This document shows, piece after piece, positions 8,807 to 17,968 of a DNA stretch of 64,000 nt. The first letter of the stretch is position 1, and the number at the start of each line of letters is the position of its first letter. The notes under the pieces were generated by a model. The model was not told the origin of the DNA. It ran no database searches and saw nothing but the letters and a program-made list of their open reading frames with translations. A program made the translations under genes and the position numbers. The DNA is from RGIG5612 sp045599965 (GTDB lineage: Bacteria > Bacillota > Clostridia > Lachnospirales > Lachnospiraceae), in NCBI GenBank assembly GCA_045599965.1, contig JAZRXA010000042.1, forward strand, positions 14,138 through 78,137, in the 5' to 3' direction.

Positions 8807-9721
8807 TTATAGATATTGATGAATAAAACGATAGCTTTGTTCAACAGCTTTCTTAACATCTTCTACACTGTTTTCGAATGCTTTATCTTCAACTTCGATA
8901 CATGCTGGGCCATCGTATCTAATATCATTAAGTGCTGAAATTAATGCGCCAAAGTTTACATCGCCCATTCCTGGAATCTTTGGTGAATGCCAAAGTGTAG
9001 GGTATGCAAGCATTCCGTACTCATAAAGTTTATCAGGATAAATCTTGATATCTTTGAAATGGATATGGAAAATTTTATCCTTAAAATCATATACAGGACG
9101 AACATAGTCAGCTCTTGTAAGATAAGGATGTGATGGGTCATAGTTAAGGCCAAAGTAATCACTAGGGATTCTTTCAAACATTTGTCTCCAAATATAAGGA
9201 GCACATGCTAGGTTAACACCGCCTGGCCACTCATCTTTAGTGTAGAGCATTGGGCAGTTTTCAATAGCGATTTTAACTTTCTTTTCTTCAGCATATTTAA
9301 TAATTGGTGTCCAAACTTGCTCGAAAAGATCTAAGTTTTCTTCAACAGTTTTGTTTTTATCTTTTCCGATAAAAGTTGTTACCATGTTTACATCCATAGT
9401 TGCAGCAGCGTCGATAAGTTTATAAATATGAGCTACAGCAACATCAGAAGCTTCCTTGTTTGGATCTAGTGGGTTTGGATAATATCCAAGTGCAGAAATT
9501 TCAACACCTTTATCTTCCGCATATTTTTTATAGTATAAAAGTTTTGCTTCATCACAGTTGTCAACGTCGATATGTGTAACACCTGCATAGCGACGGATTG
9601 CTTTGCCTACTGGCCAGCAACATACTTCAATAGCCTTAAAGCCTACCTCAGCAGCATAGTCAAATAATTCTTCGAATGTAAGTGTAGGAAGAATAGCTGA
9701 CTGTAATCCCAATTTCATCAT
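8807..9721 (-). CDS. Sugar phosphate isomerase/epimerase family TIM barrel
   Basis: This 304-aa xylose-isomerase-like barrel has a metal-binding set at the expected strand ends: Glu154 (IAIENCP), Asp195 (NYDPSHP), His221 (HIHFKD) and Glu276 (IEVEDKA). The family includes IolE-type dehydratases, epimerases and 3-oxo-sugar enzymes, so the exact reaction is open. The gene begins 3 nt after the preceding gene's stop and follows another TIM barrel and a Gfo/Idh/MocA dehydrogenase. This suggests it acts on the dehydrogenase's oxidised sugar product. SD GGAGG lies 11 nt upstream. Confidence 0.85.
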   Translation of the reverse strand: MMKLGLQSAILPTLTFEELFDYAAEVGFKAIEVCCWPVGKAIRRYAGVTHIDVDNCDEAKLLYYKKYAEDKGVEISALGYYPNPLDPNKEASDVAVAHIYKLIDAAATMDVNMVTTFIGKDKNKTVEENLDLFEQVWTPIIKYAEEKKVKIAIENCPMLYTKDEWPGGVNLACAPYIWRQMFERIPSDYFGLNYDPSHPYLTRADYVRPVYDFKDKIFHIHFKDIKIYPDKLYEYGMLAYPTLWHSPKIPGMGDVNFGALISALNDIRYDGPACIEVEDKAFENSVEDVKKAVEQSYRFIHQYL

Positions 9722-9724
9722 AGT

Positions 9725-10570
9725 TTAAAGTACCTCCATTTGTTTCTTTAAAAATTCTACGGCTTCGCGAATTTCATCAGCTTTATCTTGAACCTCATGT
9801 TCAATTGTAAGAAATCCATCATAGCCGGTTTCTTTTAATGCTTTTAAGTATTCAGGCCATTTTACGCTTCCTTCTCCTAAAGGAGTTTCAACGCAAATAT
9901 TAGAAGTTGCCATCCACTCAAGTCCTCCTTCAGCAAATTTATGATAGAAGTCTGCTGAAGAAATCTTGTTAAGATTATTTCCGTCCTTTGCATGAGTATG
10001 AACGATTTTATCGCTAAGAATTTTAACGGCGTTAACTTCGTCGTCAGCACCAACCATTACAAAGTTAGCTGGGTCAAAGTTTACACCGACGCCGTCGCCA
10101 CAATCATCAATAAAACCTCTAAGTAAAGCTGCACACTCAGGACCAGTTTCAATCGCAAGAGTAACGCCTTTAGGATAAGCGTAACTAGCAACTTCTTTAC
10201 ATGCCTTAAGCATTGTATTGTAAGTAGCATCTTTGCTGTCAGGAACAACGCCTAAATGAGTAGTAAGAACAGGGCAGTCTAGTTCTTCGGCAAGGTCAGC
10301 ACATTTTTTAAGATAATCAATTTTTTCAGGATTATCTTCTTCTTTTTCAAGACCATAGCCACCTAATTCGCAGCAAAGTGCTGTAACTTTTTGTCCGTAT
10401 TCTTTACATGTATTTTTAACTTCTTCTATAAGCTCTTTACTGGCTGTTCTAGGATCGAAAGAATCAGCAGCGTAAAGTTGAACACCTGTTGCGCCACATT
10501 TTTGTGATTCTTTTATTCCTTCAATTATTCCAACACCAAACCAGTCGGCAAGAGTACCTATTTTGAACAT
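9725..10570 (-). CDS. Sugar phosphate isomerase/epimerase family TIM barrel
   Basis: A second xylose-isomerase-like barrel of 281 aa. Putative metal ligands are Glu141 (LAIETGPE), Asp166 (NFDPANF), His193 (HTHAKD) and the Glu of TIEHEV near the C-terminus. The N-terminus KIGTLADWFGVGIIEGI is typical of the IolE/YcjR-like branch. It is 11 nt downstream of the Gfo/Idh/MocA gene with SD AGGAGAG. The reaction is probably epimerisation or isomerisation of a keto-sugar, inferred only from family and neighbours. Confidence 0.85.
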   Translation of the reverse strand: MFKIGTLADWFGVGIIEGIKESQKCGATGVQLYAADSFDPRTASKELIEEVKNTCKEYGQKVTALCCELGGYGLEKEEDNPEKIDYLKKCADLAEELDCPVLTTHLGVVPDSKDATYNTMLKACKEVASYAYPKGVTLAIETGPECAALLRGFIDDCGDGVGVNFDPANFVMVGADDEVNAVKILSDKIVHTHAKDGNNLNKISSADFYHKFAEGGLEWMATSNICVETPLGEGSVKWPEYLKALKETGYDGFLTIEHEVQDKADEIREAVEFLKKQMEVL

Positions 10571-10581
10571 AAAACTCTCCT

Positions 10582-11727
10582 TTATTCTCCTATCTTAACC
10601 CAAACTCTTTCTTTTGAACTCTTAACAACAGCTTCGCATATAAGCATATCGCGAAGACCATCTTCAAAAGTAGCAAAATCTTTTGAATTAGTGTTGCCTT
10701 CTTCAACTGCTTTATAAATGCATTTGAAATGTTGTTTGAATGTATCAGGGAATCCCTCTACATGGCCACCTGGATAACTTACATAGTTGCCTGTTTCAGG
10801 AAGAAGAGTAGATGGGTCTTTTGTAGCTTTTTGGTTAAAGCCATCACGCTTTCCAATCCAAAGTTCGTTAGAATCTTCGCTGTCCCAATGAAGTGCACAT
10901 TTGCTACCAGCTACAGAAACAACGATTTGGTTTTTATGTCCTGCAAAAACTTGAGAAATGTTGCAACATCCACGAGCTCCATTATCAAAGTGGAACAATA
11001 CAGTACAATAATCTTCTGTATTGATAGGAACTTCTTCGTAGTCTTCTGGACGAAGTGCCATACCGGAGTATGTTGCGATAGGTTTAAGAGGTTTTTTACG
11101 TGTTTTATGGAAAATCTCAAAGTCTGCTAAAACTTCAACAGCTTTTTGACCTGTAATCATTTCAACCATATCAATCCAATGAGAACCTATGTCTGAAAAG
11201 GCTCTAGATTCACCAGATTTATCAGGCTCTAAACGCCAACTATAGTCTGTATCAAGTAAAAGCCAGTCTTGAACGTAGCAACCTTGGATAGTAAATACGT
11301 CACCAACTTGGCCTTCTTTGACCATATTTTTCATCTGCATAACCTGTGGGTAATATCTGCAGTTAAAGTTTATAGCATTAACAATATTATGCTCTTTAGC
11401 ATAATTAACTAATTCTCTTGCTTCTTCGACTGTAGTGGTAAAAGGTTTTTCGCAGATTGGGCAAATTCCTTGCTCCATAGCGAATTTAGCGATTTCATAA
11501 TGAAGACTATTAGGAACACAAATATGTACTGTGTCAGGCTTTTCTGTAAGAAGCATTTCTTTGTAGTCTTCGTAAGCAGCTGGAATACAAAGATCTTCTG
11601 CTTTTTCTTTTGCACCTGCTGGGTCAGCAATTGCAACAACTTCAACATTTCCTAGGCGTCTAAGTGCCTCAATATGAGCAACACCAATAAAACCAACGCC
11701 TACTACACAAGCTTTAATTTTTTTCAT
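10582..11727 (-). CDS. Gfo/Idh/MocA family NAD(P)-dependent oxidoreductase
   Basis: This 381-aa enzyme has an N-terminal Rossmann fold (VVGVGFIG, residues 8-15), the family Lys motif EKP (93-95) and a C-terminal alpha/beta domain with SDIGSHWIDMVEMITG. Such enzymes oxidise a sugar or inositol hydroxyl with NAD(P)+. ATG at 11727 is chosen because GAGGTG lies 5 nt upstream; the in-frame GTG at 11739 would overlap that SD. It is the first gene of a minus-strand operon with two TIM-barrel enzymes. The substrate is not identifiable from sequence. Confidence 0.9.
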   Translation of the reverse strand: MKKIKACVVGVGFIGVAHIEALRRLGNVEVVAIADPAGAKEKAEDLCIPAAYEDYKEMLLTEKPDTVHICVPNSLHYEIAKFAMEQGICPICEKPFTTTVEEARELVNYAKEHNIVNAINFNCRYYPQVMQMKNMVKEGQVGDVFTIQGCYVQDWLLLDTDYSWRLEPDKSGESRAFSDIGSHWIDMVEMITGQKAVEVLADFEIFHKTRKKPLKPIATYSGMALRPEDYEEVPINTEDYCTVLFHFDNGARGCCNISQVFAGHKNQIVVSVAGSKCALHWDSEDSNELWIGKRDGFNQKATKDPSTLLPETGNYVSYPGGHVEGFPDTFKQHFKCIYKAVEEGNTNSKDFATFEDGLRDMLICEAVVKSSKERVWVKIGE

Positions 11728-11759
11728 ATCACACCTCACAAAAATTAAATTACATTATG

Positions 11760-11788
11760 ATTATATATTAATAATATGCCAAGTTCAA
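11760..11788 (-). promoter_or_regulatory. Sigma-A-like promoter of the minus-strand Gfo operon
   Basis: On the minus strand, -35 TTGAAC (11788-11783), a 17-bp spacer and -10 TATAAT (11765-11760). It fits the operon starting at 11727. Confidence 0.65.
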
Positions 11789-11794
11789 TTAATC

Positions 11795-11823
11795 TTTACG
11801 AGGTAGATTTAATAGTGTAATAT
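11795..11823 (+). promoter_or_regulatory. Candidate promoter of the plus-strand sugar operon
   Basis: TTTACG (11795-11800), a 17-bp spacer and TAATAT (11818-11823). It is followed by a short leader hairpin (GGGGGCA gta TGCCC, about 11840-11853) before the acetyltransferase gene. The elements are weak matches but correctly placed opposite the divergent promoter. Confidence 0.4.
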
Positions 11824-11867
11824 TATTAGAGATTATAAGGGGGCAGTATGCCCTTACGGGGGAAAAT

Positions 11868-12503
11868 ATGAGAGAAGAAGAAAAAATTCAAAAAGGTATT
11901 CTTTTTGCGCCACTAACACCTGAATTAGTGGAAATGAAACTTAAAACACATAACTTAAATACAGATTTTAATAAACTTTACGAAGATGAGACAGAAAAGC
12001 GCGAGGCAATATTAAAAGAAATGTTTGGCGAGTTTGGTGAAGGAAGTTTTATCCAAGGCCCGCTATACATGCACTACGGAAAACATACAAAAATTGGGAA
12101 ACGCTTCTTTGGAAACTTCGATCTTCTTATTCAAGATGATGCAGAAGTTGTTATTGGAGATGATTGCAACTTCGGACCTAGAGTAACAATCGTTACTCCT
12201 GTTCATCCATTACTTCCAAATGAAAGAAAATCTATGATTGATGCAAACGGTGTTGAAAAGCACCTTTGCTATGCTAAGCCAGTTCATATTGGACATGACT
12301 GTTGGTTTGGTGCAAATGTTACTGTTTGCCCAGGCGTTACAATTGGAAATAATTGCGTTATTGCAGCGGGCTCAGTTGTAGTAGAAGATATTCCAGATAA
12401 CTCTTTAGCCGGCGGAGTTCCAGCAAAAGTTATTAGAGAAATCACTGAAAAAGATAGCATGATATATAAACCTGAAATATTGGCAGATAATAAAGTTAAA
12501 TAA
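11868..12503 (+). CDS. Sugar O-acetyltransferase (LacA/Maa type, hexapeptide repeat)
   Basis: This 211-aa protein has the Maa/LacA layout. An N-terminal helical maltose-acetyltransferase domain (about 1-60) is followed by a left-handed beta-helix of hexapeptide repeats. The catalytic His is expected in IVTPVHPL (about residues 105-112). The C-terminal GVTIGNNCVIAAGSVVVEDIPDNSLAGGVPAKVIRE is diagnostic. It would acetylate a sugar hydroxyl with acetyl-CoA, often regarded as detoxification of non-metabolised sugar. It is the first gene of a plus-strand operon, with a GGGGG-type SD 6 nt upstream. Confidence 0.9.
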   Translation: MREEEKIQKGILFAPLTPELVEMKLKTHNLNTDFNKLYEDETEKREAILKEMFGEFGEGSFIQGPLYMHYGKHTKIGKRFFGNFDLLIQDDAEVVIGDDCNFGPRVTIVTPVHPLLPNERKSMIDANGVEKHLCYAKPVHIGHDCWFGANVTVCPGVTIGNNCVIAAGSVVVEDIPDNSLAGGVPAKVIREITEKDSMIYKPEILADNKVK

Positions 12504-12522
12504 TTTTAAGGAGTACAAAATT

Positions 12523-13251
12523 ATGGAAAAAGTAACATCTAAAGACATAGCAGGGATGATTGATTTATCTTTGCTTAATCCAACATTCACACATCAGGAC
12601 GTAGTAGACGGACTTAGTCTTGCAAAAGAATATAATGTAGTTAGCGTTTGCGTTCGCCCATGCGACATCACACTTACAAAAGAAATGCTAGCTGGTACAG
12701 ACATCAAAGTAACTACGGTTATCGGATTTCCACATGGAACTCACACAACTGAAACTAAGGTTTTCGAAACTGAGCAAGCTATTGACCTTGGTTGCGTAGA
12801 AGTTGATGTTGTTCAAAACATTAGTTACACACTCTCTGGAGAATATGACAAGGTAGAAGCTGACCTTAAGGCAGTTGTTGATGCGGCACATGCTAAGGGA
12901 GCGCTTGTAAAAGTTATTTTTGAAAATGCTTATCTTAATGATGAACAAAAAATTAAACTTTGCGAAATATGTGCGAAAGTAGGAGCTGACTTTACTAAGA
13001 CAGCTACTGGCTACGCTCCTTCTGGCGCAACACTTCATGACCTTAAACTCATGAGAGCTAACACACCAGAAAACATGAAAGTTAAGGCAGCAGGCGGAGT
13101 TAGAACTTTAGATGCAGCTCTTAAAGTATTAGCTGTTGGCGGTTCTAGATTTGGCTGCACAAGAACAAAAACTATTATGGAAGAAGCACTTAAAAGAGAA
13201 GCTGAAGGCACATTAGTTCTTCCTGAAATTACAGAAGATACAGAATTATAA
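12523..13251 (+). CDS. deoC: Deoxyribose-phosphate aldolase family protein (DeoC-like)
   Basis: This 242-aa class I aldolase keeps all three catalytic positions of DERA: Asp95 (EVDVVQNI), the Schiff-base Lys159 (DFTKTATGYAPSGAT) and Lys188 (VKAAGGVR). Family members cleave 2-deoxyribose-5-phosphate into acetaldehyde and glyceraldehyde-3-phosphate. The phosphate-site tail (GGSRFGCTRTKTIMEEA) differs from the usual GASAG-type ending. No other deoxynucleoside gene is nearby, and it sits between an acetyltransferase and a Gfo/Idh/MocA enzyme, so it may act on another sugar phosphate. SD AAGGAG is at 12508-12513. Confidence 0.85.
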   Translation: MEKVTSKDIAGMIDLSLLNPTFTHQDVVDGLSLAKEYNVVSVCVRPCDITLTKEMLAGTDIKVTTVIGFPHGTHTTETKVFETEQAIDLGCVEVDVVQNISYTLSGEYDKVEADLKAVVDAAHAKGALVKVIFENAYLNDEQKIKLCEICAKVGADFTKTATGYAPSGATLHDLKLMRANTPENMKVKAAGGVRTLDAALKVLAVGGSRFGCTRTKTIMEEALKREAEGTLVLPEITEDTEL

Positions 13252-13269
13252 AGTGTACGGGGGTTAATT

Positions 13270-14379
13270 ATGGGTAGTGTAGAAGAAATTAAAAAAATAT
13301 TAGAAGATAGTACTATTCCGCAGCATCCAAAGAAAAAAGATTTTAGAATTGGATGTATCGGTTCTGGCTTTATTATGAGAGACTGCCACTTAGTTTCTTA
13401 TAGAAACGCTGGCTTTAATCCGGTTGCTATTGCTTCAAGAACTAAAGCTCATGCTGAGGAAGTAGCTGATATGCATGCGATTCCAGTTGTTTACGATACA
13501 TGGCAGGAATTAGTAAAAGATGAATCTTTAGATATCATCGATATTGCTTATCCACCAGATTGCCAGCCAGAAATAGTTAGAGAAGCGGTTAAGAATCCTA
13601 ACCTCAAAGGTATTCTTTGCCAAAAGCCTGTTGCTATGGACCTTGCTGGTGCAAGAGAGATTGCATCATTAGGCGAGCAGTATGGAAAGAAAATCGCAAT
13701 TAATTCAAATATGCGCTATGACCAATCTATGAGAGCTCTTAAAAAACTTCTTGATATGAACGAGCTTGGAGAGATTGTTGTAGCAACAGTTGAGATGAGA
13801 GCAATTCCTCACTGGCAAACTTTCCTTACGGAGTATGATAAGTTAGAAATCTTTGGAATGGGAATTCATCATGTAGATTCATTTAGATATCTTTTTGGTG
13901 ATCCAGAAAGCATTACATGCGTTTGCAGAACAGACCCAAGAAGTAAGTTCCCACATGTTGATGGAATTACACAATATACTTTCCATTATGCAAATGGACT
14001 TATGGCAACTAGCTTAGATGATGTTTGGGCTTGGCCAGAAGAACCTTGCGAGAAAGATATTTATATTAAGTGGAGAGTAGAAGGAACAGAAGGTATGGCA
14101 GAAGGCACAATCGGATGGCCATTCTACCCAGATCCAGTTCCTAGCACATTAAGATTCACATCAAAGAATTATCCAAATCAGTGGATTGAACCTAAGTGGG
14201 ATAAAGTATGGTTCCCAGATGCTTTCGAAGGAACAATGGCGTCACTTATGAGAGCAATTGAAGACGATACTGAACCAGAAATTTCCGCAAAGGACAACAT
14301 CATCACAATCGCATGTGTCGAGAGTTGTTATAAGTCGATAAAAGAGAAACGAACAGTAGAACTCAGCGAGCTATTATAA
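13270..14379 (+). CDS. Gfo/Idh/MocA family oxidoreductase
   Basis: The 369-aa protein has a 25-residue N-terminal lead before the Rossmann motif GCIGSGFI (28-35). The family motif EKP is replaced by QKP (118-120), which keeps the lysine. The C-terminal domain includes EIFGMGIHHVDSFRYLFGDP. It probably oxidises or reduces a sugar with NAD(P). GGGGG at 13259-13263 serves as SD. It follows the aldolase gene by 18 nt and precedes a TIM-barrel isomerase, repeating the dehydrogenase-isomerase pairing seen at 8.8-11.7 kb. Confidence 0.88.
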   Translation: MGSVEEIKKILEDSTIPQHPKKKDFRIGCIGSGFIMRDCHLVSYRNAGFNPVAIASRTKAHAEEVADMHAIPVVYDTWQELVKDESLDIIDIAYPPDCQPEIVREAVKNPNLKGILCQKPVAMDLAGAREIASLGEQYGKKIAINSNMRYDQSMRALKKLLDMNELGEIVVATVEMRAIPHWQTFLTEYDKLEIFGMGIHHVDSFRYLFGDPESITCVCRTDPRSKFPHVDGITQYTFHYANGLMATSLDDVWAWPEEPCEKDIYIKWRVEGTEGMAEGTIGWPFYPDPVPSTLRFTSKNYPNQWIEPKWDKVWFPDAFEGTMASLMRAIEDDTEPEISAKDNIITIACVESCYKSIKEKRTVELSELL

Positions 14380-14387
14380 TAGCTCGC
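14366..14387. repeat. 22-bp perfect palindrome over a stop codon
   Basis: GCGAGCTATTA is immediately followed by its exact reverse complement TAATAGCTCGC. The TAA stop (14377-14379) of the upstream gene lies inside. As RNA this gives a short hairpin within the operon, without a T-run, so an mRNA processing or stability element is more likely than a terminator. Confidence 0.7.
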
Positions 14388-14436
14388 GATCATATAGTTC
14401 GTACGGGATGCGAGTAAATAAGAAAGGGGTAAATTT

Positions 14437-15339
14437 ATGATTAGTACAGGAATATTTACAGGATATTATCCATATACATTAGATGAAACAATAAAAAGAA
14501 TAAAAGAATCAGATTTTAACTGCGTGCAGTTAGATGTTTCTTTTAAAGATTTAGATGCAACAAAAGAACCGCTCACAAAGGAAAAAGCAAACATGATTAG
14601 AGATAAATTCAGAGATGCAAACCTTCCTATTATTGCGGTTTCAGCATATACAAACTTTATCCATCCAGATCCAGAAATCAGAAAAGCAAACATTGAGTAC
14701 CTTAAAATGATGATGAAATATGCTAGGGATTTAGGATGCCCTTATGTTGCTTCTGAAACAGGAACATATAACGAAGAGAGCGATTGGGTTTGGGATGAAA
14801 GAAATGCATCACCAAAAGTATTTGATGAAGCTATTGCAATTATTAAAGATTTAGCTGCGTACGCTTATGATAATGGTGCAACTTTTATCGTAGAAAATTA
14901 TGTTAATAATACGATAGGTAGTGTAGAGCAAGTTAAGAGAATGTTTGACGAAGTTGGAACAAAAGGTCTTGGACTTATTTGCGATCCTACAAACTATTTC
15001 GATGAAGCTCATTACGCTGATATAGATGGCACATTAAATAGTATCTTTGATAACTTAGCTCCATATATGAAGATAGCTCATGCTAAGGACATCAGCAAAG
15101 CTGTTGATACATCTGAAAAGCATGCTGATATTGATGCTGATGCATCTCACTCATTTAGAGGTTCGGGAGCAATCGAACTTCCGGCAGCAGGATTAGGTAA
15201 TCTTAACTACGAACTTTATGTTAAGAGATTAGCTGAGTGTCATCCAAATATTCCTCTTATTATTGAGCATCTCGATGAAGGCGATATTGAAAGAGCAAAA
15301 GGATTTGTTGACGGAGTACTTAAGAAGGTTGGTGTTTAA
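14437..15339 (+). CDS. Sugar phosphate isomerase/epimerase family TIM barrel
   Basis: This 300-aa xylose-isomerase-like barrel has likely metal ligands Glu153 (FIVENYV), Asp183 (ICDPTNY), His215 (KIAHAKD) and the Glu of IIEHLDEG near the C-terminus. An inserted loop around 220-245 (EKHADIDADASHSFRGSGAIELP) suits a sugar-specific lid. SD AAAGGGG is upstream. It ends 2 nt before the ROK kinase, which implies tight coupling. The reaction is not determinable, but the context suggests keto-sugar isomerisation ahead of phosphorylation. Confidence 0.85.
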   Translation: MISTGIFTGYYPYTLDETIKRIKESDFNCVQLDVSFKDLDATKEPLTKEKANMIRDKFRDANLPIIAVSAYTNFIHPDPEIRKANIEYLKMMMKYARDLGCPYVASETGTYNEESDWVWDERNASPKVFDEAIAIIKDLAAYAYDNGATFIVENYVNNTIGSVEQVKRMFDEVGTKGLGLICDPTNYFDEAHYADIDGTLNSIFDNLAPYMKIAHAKDISKAVDTSEKHADIDADASHSFRGSGAIELPAAGLGNLNYELYVKRLAECHPNIPLIIEHLDEGDIERAKGFVDGVLKKVGV

Positions 15340-15341
15340 TT

Positions 15342-16283
15342 ATGAATTATCGTGTTGGTGTTGATATAGGTGGAATGAGTATCAAAGTTGGAGTTGTTGA
15401 TGAGAACTTCAACATCGTTGCAAAACATGTAGTAGAAACTCCTGGTACTTTTGAAGAATCTATGAAGGCTGCTGCTGATGCAGTTTATGAAGTTATTAAA
15501 CCTTTAGGTATTGAAATAACAGACCTTCCATGCGTAGGAATTGGTACACCAGGTTCTATTTATGAGACAGGTCGTCTTTGCTTTTCAAATAATACTAATT
15601 GGAAAGATGTTCCTATGCGTGAAGAACTTCAAAAATATATTCCTGTTCCAGTTTATATAGGAAACGATGCTAACTGCGCTATTATCGGCGAGACTGTTGC
15701 CGGTGCTGCAAAAGGAAGAAAGCATGTAATTATGCTTACTCTTGGAACAGGCGTTGGTGGCGGAATAATCATCAATGGAAAAGTTTTCGCAGGTGGCAAC
15801 GGAGTTGGTGCAGAATTAGGACATATGGTTCTTGTTCATGACGGCTATCCATGTACATGCGGAATTAATGGATGCTTTGAATCTTATGGAAGCGCAACAG
15901 CACTTATGAGACAAACAAAAGAAGCTATCGAAGCTCATCCTGAATCAGCAATGGTTAAATGGGTAGAAGAAAACGGCGAAGTTAACGGAAAGACTGCTTT
16001 TGAATGTGCTAAGGCAGGCGATAAAGTTGCTATGGAAGTAGTAGATAATTATGCTTGCTATTTAGCAAACGGAATTGGTTCGCTTGTAAATATCTTTAGA
16101 CCAGAGATTATTTTAATGGGTGGCGGAGTTTCTAATGCAGGCGATTTTCTTTTAGATAAGATAAGAGAGAATATGCCTAAATATACTTTCGCTTATGATG
16201 TAACAGGCTATCCGCCAATTGAACTAGCAACACTAGGAAATGATGCTGGAATTATCGGTGCATCATATCAAGATATTATGTAA
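15342..16283 (+). CDS. ROK family sugar kinase
   Basis: The 313-aa protein has an N-terminal phosphate loop DIGGMSIKVGV (8-18), catalytic Asp109 (IGNDANC), GTGVGGG (135-141), Glu158 in GAELGH and the ROK zinc site His161 with CTCGINGCFE (Cys171, 173, 178). It phosphorylates glucose or a related hexose with ATP in the cytosol. The lack of a DNA-binding N-terminus makes it a kinase rather than a ROK repressor. It would trap the sugar released by the neighbouring dehydrogenase/isomerase enzymes. Confidence 0.93.
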   Translation: MNYRVGVDIGGMSIKVGVVDENFNIVAKHVVETPGTFEESMKAAADAVYEVIKPLGIEITDLPCVGIGTPGSIYETGRLCFSNNTNWKDVPMREELQKYIPVPVYIGNDANCAIIGETVAGAAKGRKHVIMLTLGTGVGGGIIINGKVFAGGNGVGAELGHMVLVHDGYPCTCGINGCFESYGSATALMRQTKEAIEAHPESAMVKWVEENGEVNGKTAFECAKAGDKVAMEVVDNYACYLANGIGSLVNIFRPEIILMGGGVSNAGDFLLDKIRENMPKYTFAYDVTGYPPIELATLGNDAGIIGASYQDIM

Positions 16284-16298
16284 ACGAGGTAAAGAAAA

Positions 16299-17252
16299 TT
16301 GATTGAGGTAAAAGACCTAGTAAAAAAGTATGGTGAAAAAGTCGCAATCGATGGGCTTAGTTTCAACATCAAAGAAGGAGAAGTAGTTGGACTTTTAGGA
16401 CTTAATGGTGCTGGAAAAAGTACGACTATGAATTGCATCACGGGTTATATTGCTCCTACACAAGGAACAATTACTATCGGTGGCTATGACCTACTTAAAG
16501 ATCCTAACAAGGCAAAAAGTTTAATCGGATATTTACCAGAACTTTTCTCATTTTATTCTGATATGAGAATTGTTGAATATTTAGATTATGTTTGCGATAT
16601 AAAAGGATTTCCAAAAGATGCCCAGAAAAGAAAAGAGCATATAGATGCAATATGCAAACAAACTGGTATTTCACATCTTTCAGGAAGAATGATTAGAAAC
16701 CTTTCTAAAGGTTATAAACAAAGAGTAGGTTTTGCACAGGCTCTTATTGGAAGTCCAAAAGTTATTATTTTGGATGAGCCTACAGTAGGTCTTGACCCTT
16801 CTCAAATTATTGAGATTAGACAGCTTATTAAAGATTCTGGAAAAGATAGTACAGTAATTGTTTCATCTCATATTCTTTCAGAAATTCAAGCTATTTGCTC
16901 AAGGATTATTTTGATACATGAAGGAAAGATTGCTTTTGACGGTCCTATCGAGTCTATTGGAAAGAATATGACAGAAGGTAGTGAAGCTGTTATTAGAGTT
17001 AAAGGCGATCACGAAAAAATTGATAGCGTTTTAAGAAGTCTTGATGAAGTTAAAAAGTTTGAAAGACTTGAAGATAAAGAAAAAGATTGTGAAGATTATA
17101 ATGTTGTTGCTAAGGAAGGTTATGATATTAGAGAAGTTTTGGCAAATGCTTTTGCTAAAGAAGGCTTAACACTTCTTCAACTTTATAGCAAAGAAATTTC
17201 TCTTGAAAGTACATTCCTTGCGTTAACAGGACAGAAGAAAGGCAGGGCATAA
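16299..17252 (+). CDS. ABC transporter ATP-binding protein (GldA/CcmA type)
   Basis: This 317-aa ATPase has Walker A GLNGAGKST (34-42), signature LSKGYKQR, Walker B VIILDEPTVGLDP and a C-terminal ~90-residue domain typical of exporters of the ABC-2 class. The start is TTG at 16299, supported by GAGGT 9 nt upstream and by the family N-terminus IEVKDLVKKYG. With the following three genes it forms a Gld-type ABC module (ATPase, permease, GldG-like, DUF4340). The substrate of such modules outside gliding bacteria is unknown. Confidence 0.93.
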   Translation: MIEVKDLVKKYGEKVAIDGLSFNIKEGEVVGLLGLNGAGKSTTMNCITGYIAPTQGTITIGGYDLLKDPNKAKSLIGYLPELFSFYSDMRIVEYLDYVCDIKGFPKDAQKRKEHIDAICKQTGISHLSGRMIRNLSKGYKQRVGFAQALIGSPKVIILDEPTVGLDPSQIIEIRQLIKDSGKDSTVIVSSHILSEIQAICSRIILIHEGKIAFDGPIESIGKNMTEGSEAVIRVKGDHEKIDSVLRSLDEVKKFERLEDKEKDCEDYNVVAKEGYDIREVLANAFAKEGLTLLQLYSKEISLESTFLALTGQKKGRA

Positions 17253-17253
17253 G

Positions 17254-17958
17254 ATGGGTTCTATATTTAAAAGAGAAGTAAGAGCATACTTTAGAACACC
17301 TTTGGGATATGTAATTATTGCCGTTGCTTATTTCTTCTCAAACTATTATTTCTTTACATATAACTTATATGGAAACACAACTGATTTTTCACAGTTGTTC
17401 GATTTATTATTCCCAGTAGTTTTATTCTTGGTTCCAGTTCTTACTATGAGACTGATGAGCGAAGAAAAAAAGACTAAGACAGACCAGATGCTTTTTACAG
17501 CACCTATTTCCAGACTCGGAATTATCATGGGAAAATATTTTGCAGCAGTTATAGTTTTCTTAATAGCTATATCAGCAACTTTGCTAGATGCTGTAATCGC
17601 ATCTTTCTATGGCAAGGTTGATTGGCCATGTATAATAGGAAACTTTATTGGCTTAGGCCTTTTAGGACTTGCTCTTATTGCTATTTGCCTTTTCCTTTCA
17701 TCACTTACAGAAAGCCAGGTAATAGCAGCTGTTTTAGGATTTGCAGTTAGCTTATTCCTTATGCTAGTTGATGCAATTTCTTTAGTAGTTAAGAGTAAAT
17801 TCTTCCAGGCATTCTTCGAATATATTTCATTTAATGAAAGGTATTCGCCTTTTACATTAGGAATTGTAGAACTTCAAAATGTAATATTCTTTTTAAGCGT
17901 TGCAGCGCTATTTTGTGCAATTACAACTGCACTTTTAGAGCGCAAACGCTGGAATTAG
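17254..17958 (+). CDS. ABC-2 type permease (GldF-like)
   Basis: The 234-aa protein has six predicted membrane segments and the typical RPL/FRTPLGYV N-terminal amphipathic region. A cytoplasmic loop, MRLMSEEKKTKTDQMLFTAPISRLGIIMGKY, matches GldF/NosY-type permeases. It starts 1 nt after the ATPase stop. It is the membrane partner of the preceding ATPase and would form an exporter or an extracytoplasmic remodelling complex with the next two proteins. Confidence 0.9.
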   Translation: MGSIFKREVRAYFRTPLGYVIIAVAYFFSNYYFFTYNLYGNTTDFSQLFDLLFPVVLFLVPVLTMRLMSEEKKTKTDQMLFTAPISRLGIIMGKYFAAVIVFLIAISATLLDAVIASFYGKVDWPCIIGNFIGLGLLGLALIAICLFLSSLTESQVIAAVLGFAVSLFLMLVDAISLVVKSKFFQAFFEYISFNERYSPFTLGIVELQNVIFFLSVAALFCAITTALLERKRWN

Positions 17959-17968
17959 AGGTGGCATC

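Noticed and set aside
12523..13251. Deoxynucleoside catabolism operon based on DeoC
   Set aside because: No deoA, deoB, deoD or nucleoside transporter genes are adjacent; the neighbours are sugar dehydrogenase, isomerase and kinase genes.
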